Shown piece by piece: positions 9,948 to 17,477 of a stretch of DNA of 64,000 nt. The position numbers and the translations under genes are program-made. The stretch covers positions 186,001 to 250,000 of the forward strand of contig JBBDSP010000011.1 in NCBI GenBank assembly GCA_040904925.1. The letters are read 5' to 3'. The DNA is from Gracilimonas sp040904925. GTDB lineage: Bacteria > Bacteroidota > Rhodothermia > Balneolales > Balneolaceae. The notes under the pieces were generated by a model. It ran no database searches, was not told the origin of the DNA, and saw only the letters and a list, made by a program, of their open reading frames with translations. How positions within the stretch are numbered: the stretch's first letter is position 1; each line of letters begins with the position of its first letter.

Positions 9948-11006
9948 ATGAAACTGACTCAAATGAAATCTCAGATCTTAGTACTCTCATTGCTTTTATT
10001 TATGACCGGCTGTGGAAATGGCAATGGTGATGAAAATGGCGAAAACGGAACTACCCGTACCACTCCTGTTTATGTGCAAGAATTGGAGCCAACCCATTTT
10101 CAGCACTTTATAAATATTCAGGGTGATGTTGAATCCGATAAGACTATCATGATCACCCCAAAAGCAACCGCTACCGTTGAGGAAATCCTGGTGCGAGCCG
10201 GTGATGACGTTCAAAAAGGTGATGTACTTGCCAAACTGGATGGTGAAGTTACCCGTACTCAAATTCAGGAAGTAGAAACACAGCTTGAGCTTGCAAAAAC
10301 GTTATTTGAACGGCAACAGAATCTCCGTGAGCAGAACATAGGTTCTGAGGTAGAATTCCTGCAAAGTAAGACACAGTATGAATCAGCCAAAAATCAGCTG
10401 GCAACTCTTACCGAACAGTACGAGAATTACACCATCCGTGCTACAATTTCCGGAACCGTGGACCGCGTAGACTTAAAAGTAGGAGAAACCGTTGGGCCCA
10501 ATGAGCCGGTATTTCAACTGGCCAATTCAGATGCACTGAAAGTTACGGCGCAAATTTCTGAAGCCTACATTTCCCGCATCGATCAAACTGACAGCGTTAG
10601 GATCAGCTTTCCAAGCCTTGATGAAAACATCAGTAAAAGATTAGATGTGGTGAGTAAAGTCATCAATCCTTCTAACCGCACTTTTGGAGTCGAGATCTAC
10701 ATCCCCAATGCAAGCGGGAATATTCGCCCGAACATGATGGCTAAAGTGATGATCAACGATATTTCACTTCAGGATCAGATCGTGGTACCTGCCAACACCG
10801 TACAGAAAACCAACGAGGTCAGTTATGTATTCTTAGCTGAAGAAACAGAGGATGGATGGATCGCTTCAAACCGGGAGGTAACCCTTGGCTATAATTACAA
10901 TAACGATCTGGCAATCACAGGCGGACTTGAGTCCGGAGATCTTCTCATCACCGACGGCTACGCCGACCTGTCTGATGGCGCTGCTATTTCAATACAAGAA
11001 AATTAA
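9948..11006 (+). CDS. RND efflux adaptor lipoprotein (HlyD/AcrA family)
   Basis: The 352-residue protein begins MKLTQMKSQI and has a lipobox FMTGC with Cys at residue 22, so it is anchored as a lipoprotein. Seen: a lipoyl half VEEILVRAGDDVQKGDVLAKLDG, a coiled-coil hairpin (~100-150), the second lipoyl half TISGTVDRVDLKVGETVGPN, and the beta-barrel with IRPNMMAKVMIN. The start at 9948 is chosen because a longer in-frame reading runs back into the TolC gene. It precedes the RND permease by 22 bp. Confidence 0.94.
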   Translation: MKLTQMKSQILVLSLLLFMTGCGNGNGDENGENGTTRTTPVYVQELEPTHFQHFINIQGDVESDKTIMITPKATATVEEILVRAGDDVQKGDVLAKLDGEVTRTQIQEVETQLELAKTLFERQQNLREQNIGSEVEFLQSKTQYESAKNQLATLTEQYENYTIRATISGTVDRVDLKVGETVGPNEPVFQLANSDALKVTAQISEAYISRIDQTDSVRISFPSLDENISKRLDVVSKVINPSNRTFGVEIYIPNASGNIRPNMMAKVMINDISLQDQIVVPANTVQKTNEVSYVFLAEETEDGWIASNREVTLGYNYNNDLAITGGLESGDLLITDGYADLSDGAAISIQEN

Positions 11007-11028
11007 TTGAACCGACGAGAGTAAATAA

Positions 11029-14000
11029 ATGAATTTCAAAGAATTTAAGATTTCAAGCCTGTCGATCAATAACCGGACTACGGTTTATCTGCTGACCGTA
11101 TTGATCACTATTATAGGTGTTTATTCGTACATCACGCTGCCAAAGGAGTCCTTCCCGGAAGTAGAGATCCCAATCTTTAATGTGGTAACTATTTATGCAG
11201 GAGCGTCTCCGGCTGATATTGAGAATGTCATCACCCGCCCTATTGAGCAAGAGCTTAAAGGGATTGATGGGATTGATCAGATCAGCAGTGTTTCGAAGCA
11301 GGCCACATCTATTATCACGGTAGAGTTCCTCACCAGTAAAGATAAACTGGTAGCCCAGCAGGAAGTGAATGATGCCGTTGATAAGGCCCGTGCTGAACTT
11401 CCCACGCAGCTTACTCAGGAGCCCCAGGTCAATGACTTCAATCTTGACGACCAGCCCATCCTGAACATCAATCTCTCCGGTAATTTTGACCTGGTAGAAC
11501 TGAAAGAATTTGCCGATGAAATTCAGGATGAGATCGAAAGTCTTTCGGATGTAAACGAAGCCGAGATCGTTGGAGCGCTGGAACGAGAGATACAGGTGAA
11601 TGTAGATCTGCATAAGATGCAGTCTGTTGGATTAAGCTTTGCTGATATCCGTACCGCCGTCTCAAATAAAAATATGACCGTCTCTGCCGGCCAGTTGGAT
11701 ATGGGTGCTATGGAGCGCTCTGTTCGGGTTGATGGTGAAATTGAACAAGCTTCCGACCTCGAGAACCTAATCATTCAGAATGCCCAGGGTGATGAAGTAT
11801 ATTTAAAAGATATCGCTTCTGTAGAAGATGACTTTGCTGACCGGGAAAGCTATGCAAGCCTGAACGGTGAGCCCGTCATCACCATAAATGTGAAGAAGAA
11901 AAGTGGCGGTAACCTGATCGAAACCTCTGAAGCCAGTATGGCCATTGTTCAGGAATTACAGCAAAGCCAATTTCCGGATAATCTGAATATCACGATTACC
12001 GGAGATCAGTCTCAGGATACCAAAGACAGTGTTTCGAACCTGTTTAACACAGTTATTCTCGGATTCTTTTTCGTAGTATTGGTACTGATGTTCATTATGG
12101 GTGTTCAAAATGCGGTCTTTGTGGGACTGGCGATTCCGCTTTCGTCCCTTATTGCTTTTGCCGTGATGCCCAGTATCGGTTTCTCCATTAACACCGTTGT
12201 TCTTTTTGCATTGATCCTGGGGCTGGGAATTGTGGTGGATAACGCCATCGTGATCGTAGAAAACATCTTCCGCCACGTAACCAAAGGCGAGCTCAGTAAA
12301 ATTGAAGCAGCAAAGAAGGCGGTGGGAGAAATTGCCCTCCCGGTCATAACCGGAACCCTTACCACCCTTGCTCCTTTTGTTCCGCTGCTTTTCTGGGGCG
12401 GAATTATCGGAAGGTTTATGATCTACCTCCCCATCACATTGATCCTGACCCTGGTAGCTTCACTTTTCGTAGCACTGGTAATGAATCCTGTTTTTGCGGT
12501 TTCATTTATGAATGAAGGGGAAGAAGACATCAAAGAAGAGAAAAAGCACAATAACCGATTCGTATGGATCGCTTCAGCCGTTATACTTGTAATTGCTACC
12601 TTTTTCTATCTCACCGGCGGATTATTTGTAGCAAACCTGTTGATGTTTGTGTACCTGTTGTGGCTGTTAGAACGATTTATATTAAAACCACTGATTCGAA
12701 AGTTCAACGAATCGGCTCTGCCGAAACTTCAAAGTGTTTATCACGACGCCATTCAATGGATCCTGATAGGACTTCGTCCCTGGTTTGTTTTGGGGGGAAC
12801 TTTTGTATTCCTGCTCTTCAGTTTTTTCTTGCTTGGGATTGTATCACCAAAAGTGGTTTTCTTTCCCGAAAACGAGCCTAATTTCGTATATGTATATAAT
12901 GAAATGGCTGCCGGAACCGATCTGGACGAAACCAATCGCGTAAATAAACTGATCGAAGATCGTGTTTATGAAGTGGTTGGAAGAGATAATCCGGCTGTAA
13001 AATCCATAATCTCAAACGTAGCCATCGGAGCCAATCCTCCTGGAAGCATCGACCCTACCCCCACCGCCAATCAAAGCAAAGTGAGTGTGGAGTTTGTGGA
13101 TTATCAAAATCGTGAGGGAGTTTCTACTCAGGAAATTTTGAATCAGATCCGTGATAATGTGCAGGATATTCCCGGCACTACCGTAACCGTTGAAAAAGAG
13201 CAAAGTGGTCCGCCAACCGGGAAACCGATCAATATTGAGATCACCGGAGATGAATTTGATGAGCTGATCGCACTAACCGATAGGTTTACCTCTTTTATTC
13301 AGGATCAGGATATTGAAGGGATTGAAGAACTTCGCTCTGACCTGCAGGTCAATAACCCCGAGATCATCATTGATATCGACAATGAAAAAGCCAATAGTTA
13401 CGGCATCAGTAATGTGCAGGTAGGCGGAGCCATTCGTACTGCCCTTTTGGGAGAACCCATTTCAACATTTCGTGAAGACGAGGATGAATATGATGTAACT
13501 CTCCGACTGCTGGAGAAAGACCGTTCGAATATCACTGATCTTATGAATATGACCGTTAGCACTCCGACCGGTTATATTCCGATATCTGCTGTTGCAACTC
13601 CCCGCCTTGAATCAAGTTATGGCGCCATTAACCGCATCGATCTGAACCGGGTAGTTACGATCTCATCTAATGTGCTTACCGGCTATAATGCGAATGAGAT
13701 CAATGCAGAAATTCGTGAATCCCTTCAGAACTTTGATGTGCCGCAAGGCTATGAGATCTCCTTAACCGGAGAGCAGGAAGAGCAGGCCGAAACCGGTCAG
13801 TTCCTGATGGTAGCTTTATTAGCCGCTGTTGGATTGATCTTCCTCATATTGGTATCACAGTTCAATTCCATTGGAAAACCAATCATTATTATGTCGCAGG
13901 TGTTGTTTAGTTTGATCGGTGTGTTCATCGGTTTTGTGACATTTGGGATGGATATTTCTGTGGTGCTAACCGGAATGGGAATCATTGCTGTAGCAGGGAT

Positions 14001-14388
14001 TGTAGTTAAGAATGGAATTATCCTGATCGACTACATCGACATTTTACGGAATGAAGGCGCTGATCTAAAAGAAGCAGTAATCGAAGGCGGAGCCACTCGT
14101 TTAAATCCTGTGATCCTGACAGCGGCTTCCACAATTCTTGGGTTGATACCTTTGGCTATTGGATTGAACATCGACTTTTACGGTCTGTTTGCCAGCTTTG
14201 AACCTAACTTATATTTCGGTGGAGATAATGCCAGCTTTTGGGGTCCTTTAGCCTGGACCATCATTTATGGATTAGGTTTCGCTACCTTTTTGACGCTGTT
14301 CCTGGTTCCATCCATGTACTACATTGGTGTAAATACCAAGATATGGTTCAAGAAAAAAACAAAGGCGTTATCAAACTCAAGTGAATGA
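11029..14388 (+). CDS. RND multidrug efflux permease (AcrB/HAE1-like)
   Basis: The 1119-residue protein has TM1 at ~17-36 (TVYLLTVLITIIGVYSY), relay helix GLGIVVDNAIVIVENIFRH near residue 402, and the C-terminal helix set LIFLILVSQFNSIGKPIIIM. An extra hydrophobic pair near 510-545 (WIASAVILVIATFFYLTGG) links the two halves. It is the last gene of the TetR-TolC-adaptor-pump operon. It is about 80 residues longer than E. coli AcrB because of that linker and insertions in the C-terminal helices. Substrate unknown. Confidence 0.95.
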   Translation: MNFKEFKISSLSINNRTTVYLLTVLITIIGVYSYITLPKESFPEVEIPIFNVVTIYAGASPADIENVITRPIEQELKGIDGIDQISSVSKQATSIITVEFLTSKDKLVAQQEVNDAVDKARAELPTQLTQEPQVNDFNLDDQPILNINLSGNFDLVELKEFADEIQDEIESLSDVNEAEIVGALEREIQVNVDLHKMQSVGLSFADIRTAVSNKNMTVSAGQLDMGAMERSVRVDGEIEQASDLENLIIQNAQGDEVYLKDIASVEDDFADRESYASLNGEPVITINVKKKSGGNLIETSEASMAIVQELQQSQFPDNLNITITGDQSQDTKDSVSNLFNTVILGFFFVVLVLMFIMGVQNAVFVGLAIPLSSLIAFAVMPSIGFSINTVVLFALILGLGIVVDNAIVIVENIFRHVTKGELSKIEAAKKAVGEIALPVITGTLTTLAPFVPLLFWGGIIGRFMIYLPITLILTLVASLFVALVMNPVFAVSFMNEGEEDIKEEKKHNNRFVWIASAVILVIATFFYLTGGLFVANLLMFVYLLWLLERFILKPLIRKFNESALPKLQSVYHDAIQWILIGLRPWFVLGGTFVFLLFSFFLLGIVSPKVVFFPENEPNFVYVYNEMAAGTDLDETNRVNKLIEDRVYEVVGRDNPAVKSIISNVAIGANPPGSIDPTPTANQSKVSVEFVDYQNREGVSTQEILNQIRDNVQDIPGTTVTVEKEQSGPPTGKPINIEITGDEFDELIALTDRFTSFIQDQDIEGIEELRSDLQVNNPEIIIDIDNEKANSYGISNVQVGGAIRTALLGEPISTFREDEDEYDVTLRLLEKDRSNITDLMNMTVSTPTGYIPISAVATPRLESSYGAINRIDLNRVVTISSNVLTGYNANEINAEIRESLQNFDVPQGYEISLTGEQEEQAETGQFLMVALLAAVGLIFLILVSQFNSIGKPIIIMSQVLFSLIGVFIGFVTFGMDISVVLTGMGIIAVAGIVVKNGIILIDYIDILRNEGADLKEAVIEGGATRLNPVILTAASTILGLIPLAIGLNIDFYGLFASFEPNLYFGGDNASFWGPLAWTIIYGLGFATFLTLFLVPSMYYIGVNTKIWFKKKTKALSNSSE

Positions 14389-14505
14389 TGATTTGTTGAT
14401 TAATAATGGGAACTGGAAAAAAGCTCTCTGAAGTTGTCATCCTTTTAGATGTTACATAATTCGTTCACAAATAGAGACAAATATCAAAGATAAACTATAT
14501 ACCGC

Positions 14506-14667
14506 TTTGTCATTTCGACCGGAAAGAGTGAACCCCATAAGGGTGAACGAGTGTAGCGGAGAAATCTGCGGGGTTGAATGTAGGAGAAATGCCCTTTTTG
14601 ACCTCTTTAGATTTCTCAGCTTCATTTCGTTCGTTTTCACTCACTACACTACGTTCGAAATGACAAA
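14506..14667. repeat. 162-bp imperfect inverted-repeat element (dispersed intergenic repeat)
   Basis: The ends are a perfect 13-bp inverted repeat, tttgtcatttcga at 14506-14518 and its complement at 14655-14667. Inside are further nested inverted segments: gagaaatct at 14559-14567 against agatttctc at 14609-14617, and gtgtag at 14551 against ctacac at 14644. A similar TCATTTCGA...GAGAAATCT...AGATTTCTC...TCGAAATGA arrangement is a familiar intergenic repeat of Bacteroidota-like genomes. It fills most of the 338-bp gap between the RND gene and the monooxygenase gene and has no credible ORF. Confidence 0.75.
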
Positions 14668-14695
14668 CAAGGGCTATATTTTTAACCAAACTCAG

Positions 14696-14708
14696 TTTAC
14701 TAAGTAAA
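14696..14708. promoter_or_regulatory. Putative operator TTTACTAAGTAAA
   Basis: An odd-centred palindrome with half-sites TTTACT/AGTAAA, the same half-sites as the two 18-bp efflux operators but with 1 instead of 4 central bases. It ends 18 bp before the start of the luciferase-like gene. The different spacing makes shared regulation uncertain. Confidence 0.35.
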
Positions 14709-14726
14709 ATACTTATTCAAAAAACT

Positions 14727-15728
14727 ATGATCCCATATTCTGTTTTAGATTTAGCGATAGTTACCGAAGGAAGTAATCCCAGGGAAGCCATTCAACGCAG
14801 CCGGAAATTGGCTGTGCATGTGGAAGAATTGGGCTACCATCGATTTTGGATGGCTGAGCATCACAATATGGAACACATTGCCAGTTCGGCCACTTCGGTC
14901 TTGCTTGGGCATATGGCTGAAGCCACAGAGAAAATCCGGATCGGTTCGGGTGGAATTATGCTTCCCAACCACTCCCCATATATCATTGCTGAGCAATTTG
15001 GAACACTGGCAACCATGTATCCGGGGCGAATTGATCTTGGATTAGGAAGAGCTCCGGGCACCGATCAGGTAACGGCCCATGCCATACGGCCAAACCGAAT
15101 GCAGGGTGTTCAGGAGTTCCCAAAAAATGTGGCGATGCTTCAGAAATATTTATCAAAAGAAAATACAGATGATAAAGTCCGCGCGTTTCCGGGAGAAGGA
15201 ACTGATGTGCCGATATGGATCCTGGGTTCAAGTACGGACAGCGCACATTTAGCTGCCGAGCTTGGACTCCCTTACGCATTTGCCAGCCATTTTGCGCCCC
15301 AGCAGTTGATGGAGGCCATTCACATTTATCGCAATCGGTTCAAGCCTTCTAAACAATTGGATGAGCCTTATGTAATGGCCGGGATCAATGTTATTGCAGC
15401 TGATACTACGGAGCAGGCTGAATATCTGTCAACTTCTACCAAACAGATGTTCGTTGGGGTGATCACAGGGGAGCGAAAGCCTCTGCCTCCACCCGTAGAT
15501 AACATTAATGAAGTGGTGGCGTTTCAGCATCAAATGGCTTTGAAGCAAATGCTGGCTTATTCTTTTGTAGGAGATAAAGATAAGATCAGCAGTGAGCTGA
15601 GTTCTTTTATGGAACAGACCAAAGTAGATGAACTGATGGTGGCTTCGTATATCTATGACCACCATGAACGATTAAAATCACACCGTTTGTTTTCAGAAGT
15701 AATGAAAAGCATTTCGGTTACCGTTTAG
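14727..15728 (+). CDS. LLM-class flavin-dependent oxidoreductase (MsnO8-type luciferase-like)
   Basis: The 333-residue protein shows the luciferase-like TIM-barrel family signatures: ELGYHRFWMAEHHNMEHIASSATSVLLGH, IRIGSGGIMLPNHSPYIIAEQFGTL and MYPGRIDLGLGRAPGTD, all within the first 125 residues. These match the MsnO8 subgroup of single-subunit flavin monooxygenases, whose substrates are mostly unknown. It is not a true LuxA/LuxB pair. It is monocistronic, with a strong terminator 30 bp downstream and an operator-like palindrome upstream. Confidence 0.9.
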   Translation: MIPYSVLDLAIVTEGSNPREAIQRSRKLAVHVEELGYHRFWMAEHHNMEHIASSATSVLLGHMAEATEKIRIGSGGIMLPNHSPYIIAEQFGTLATMYPGRIDLGLGRAPGTDQVTAHAIRPNRMQGVQEFPKNVAMLQKYLSKENTDDKVRAFPGEGTDVPIWILGSSTDSAHLAAELGLPYAFASHFAPQQLMEAIHIYRNRFKPSKQLDEPYVMAGINVIAADTTEQAEYLSTSTKQMFVGVITGERKPLPPPVDNINEVVAFQHQMALKQMLAYSFVGDKDKISSELSSFMEQTKVDELMVASYIYDHHERLKSHRLFSEVMKSISVTV

Positions 15729-15758
15729 GAATTTTATTTGTACCCCGAAAAACCAAAT

Positions 15759-15787
15759 CCCGCCGGATGAAACCGGCGGGGTTTTTT
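15759..15787 (+). terminator. Rho-independent terminator
   Basis: Stem CCCGCCGG (15759-15766), loop ATGAAA, stem CCGGCGGG (15773-15780), followed by GTTTTTTATTTG. A perfect 8-bp GC stem with a T-run, 30 bp after the monooxygenase stop. Confidence 0.92.
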
Positions 15788-15838
15788 ATTTGTCGTTCTG
15801 AGGTCAAGCCTGTATTCTATCATCAAAATTGATTTCCT

Positions 15839-16564
15839 ATGACTGAAGACATTACCAAACATTCCGAATCATTTAAGATCCGTGCAAGTGAAGTTGATAA
15901 GCACGGAAAAGCTACCTTACCTGCGATCTGCTCACTTTTCCAGGAAGTAGCCGGGAATCACGCTCTGAAACTTAATTTTGATATAACCCAATTGCATGAA
16001 AAAGGTCTTACCTGGGTTTTGCACCGCATGGATATTAAAATAGAACGCTATCCAGACTGGCGGGAAACTATCACCATAGAAACCTGGCCGGCAGCTGGAG
16101 ATGCCTTAAGAGCTTATCGGGATTATCAGATCCTGGATGAAGAACAAAATCGAATCGGGGTCTGCCTCAGTTATTGGATGATGATCAATTTAAAAACCCG
16201 GCGGCCAACCCGGATGCCAAAGGAGGTATTGGACATGCGTCTTTCTGAAATTGGGCATGTGATGCCGATAAAAACAGACCGACCAAGCCCTTTTGGAGAA
16301 GCGGATATCACTAAAAAATTTGTGGTTCGAAAATCAGATCTGGACATGAACGAGCACGTGAATAATGCTCGCCTTATCGAATGTCTGATGGAAACATATG
16401 ATGAAGATAAAGCCTACCTGATCAAGAATACGGATATCATGTTCATGCAAGAAAGCCTGGCCGGGGATATAATCACCTCAGAGCGTTCCCAACAGTCCGG
16501 AACTAATCTTCACCAGCTTAAAAATCAAGATGGAAAGATCCTTGCCCTTGCTGAATTCAAATAA
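15839..16564 (+). CDS. Acyl-ACP thioesterase (FatA/FatB-like, double hot-dog)
   Basis: The 241-residue protein is the size of bacterial acyl-ACP thioesterases and has two hot-dog halves. The first includes VDKHGKATLPAICSLFQEVAGNHA and W-x-L-x-R-M (GLTWVLHRMDIKIERYP). The second carries the catalytic-type motif DLDMNEHVNNARLIECLME with D169, N171 and H173 in the D-x-N-x-H pattern known from plant FatB. It releases free fatty acids from acyl carrier protein. It ends 15 bp from a convergent aldo/keto reductase. Confidence 0.88.
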   Translation: MTEDITKHSESFKIRASEVDKHGKATLPAICSLFQEVAGNHALKLNFDITQLHEKGLTWVLHRMDIKIERYPDWRETITIETWPAAGDALRAYRDYQILDEEQNRIGVCLSYWMMINLKTRRPTRMPKEVLDMRLSEIGHVMPIKTDRPSPFGEADITKKFVVRKSDLDMNEHVNNARLIECLMETYDEDKAYLIKNTDIMFMQESLAGDIITSERSQQSGTNLHQLKNQDGKILALAEFK

Positions 16565-16579
16565 ACACTACCTGGCGAA

Positions 16580-17401
16580 TCACTTATCCCACTGAGGGGC
16601 AAAATCCGGATCTACCAGTCTGGTTGATTTTTGCAGATCATCGATGGCATAGAAGTCATCATCTTCCAGAGCAAAATCATAGATATCGATATTTTCCTTC
16701 AAATGTTCTTCCGTAGATGCTTTTGGAATAGCAGCTACCTGCTCTTGCTCGATCAGCCAGCGAAGTGCTATTTGTGCCGGAGATTTGCCATACTTTTCTC
16801 CTAACTTCTTAAGCAGTGGATCGTCCATAACCTGACCCTGAGCCAAGGGAGAATATGCGGTAAATAGCAGATCTTGTTCTGCTGTGTAATCCAGCAGGTC
16901 AAACTGACTCAGGAATGGATGGTACTCTACCTGATTACAGAAAATGGGAGCTGCAAGGTCTTCATTAAGTTCCTTTAGCAGTTTAAGCGGAAAATTGGCA
17001 ACACCAATATTGAGTGCTTTGCCCTGATCGCGAAGTGAAAGAAATGCCTCCATGGTCTTTTCAATATCTACATCAGGATTGGGCCAGTGTATAAGCAGAA
17101 GATCGATGTATGGGGTATCGAGTTCACGAAGTGAATTCTCTGCTACCTTAAGTACATCTTCTTTCTCAAGGTGGGTATGCCAGATCTTAGAAGTAAGAAA
17201 AATCTCCTCCCGATCAATATGTGATCTTTTGATAGCCTCCCCTACTTCTCTTTCGTTTTTATAACTTTGTGCGGTATCAATGTGTCTATAGCCGAGATTG
17301 AGAGCCAACTTGATTGTGTTTTCGCCTTCTCTGCCAATTAATCGGTGTGTTCCAAGTCCTATTTCCGGTACTTCTACACCTTGAATTGTTTTAAACTGCA
17401 T
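16580..17401 (-). CDS. Aldo/keto reductase (2,5-diketo-D-gluconate reductase-like)
   Basis: The 273-residue NADPH-dependent (beta/alpha)8 reductase has the family start VEVPEIGLGTHRL and the full catalytic tetrad: D42 and Y47 in HIDTAQSYKNE, K72 in LTSKIWHTH and H105 in LLLIHWP. The cofactor-binding C-terminal motif IPKASTEEHLKENIDIYDFAL is also present. Typical substrates are carbonyl compounds and sugars; the physiological one is not evident. It is alone on its strand. Confidence 0.93.
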   Translation of the reverse strand: MQFKTIQGVEVPEIGLGTHRLIGREGENTIKLALNLGYRHIDTAQSYKNEREVGEAIKRSHIDREEIFLTSKIWHTHLEKEDVLKVAENSLRELDTPYIDLLLIHWPNPDVDIEKTMEAFLSLRDQGKALNIGVANFPLKLLKELNEDLAAPIFCNQVEYHPFLSQFDLLDYTAEQDLLFTAYSPLAQGQVMDDPLLKKLGEKYGKSPAQIALRWLIEQEQVAAIPKASTEEHLKENIDIYDFALEDDDFYAIDDLQKSTRLVDPDFAPQWDK

Positions 17402-17477
17402 GATGGGTTTTAAGTGGTATCCTTTTTTAATTATTGGTTGTTAATTGAAATAACTGTTATCACACCAAATGTGTTCA

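Noticed and set aside
14507..14707. Open reading frame inside the inverted-repeat element
   Set aside because: It is a by-product of the palindromic sequence and is low complexity; no start context or family.
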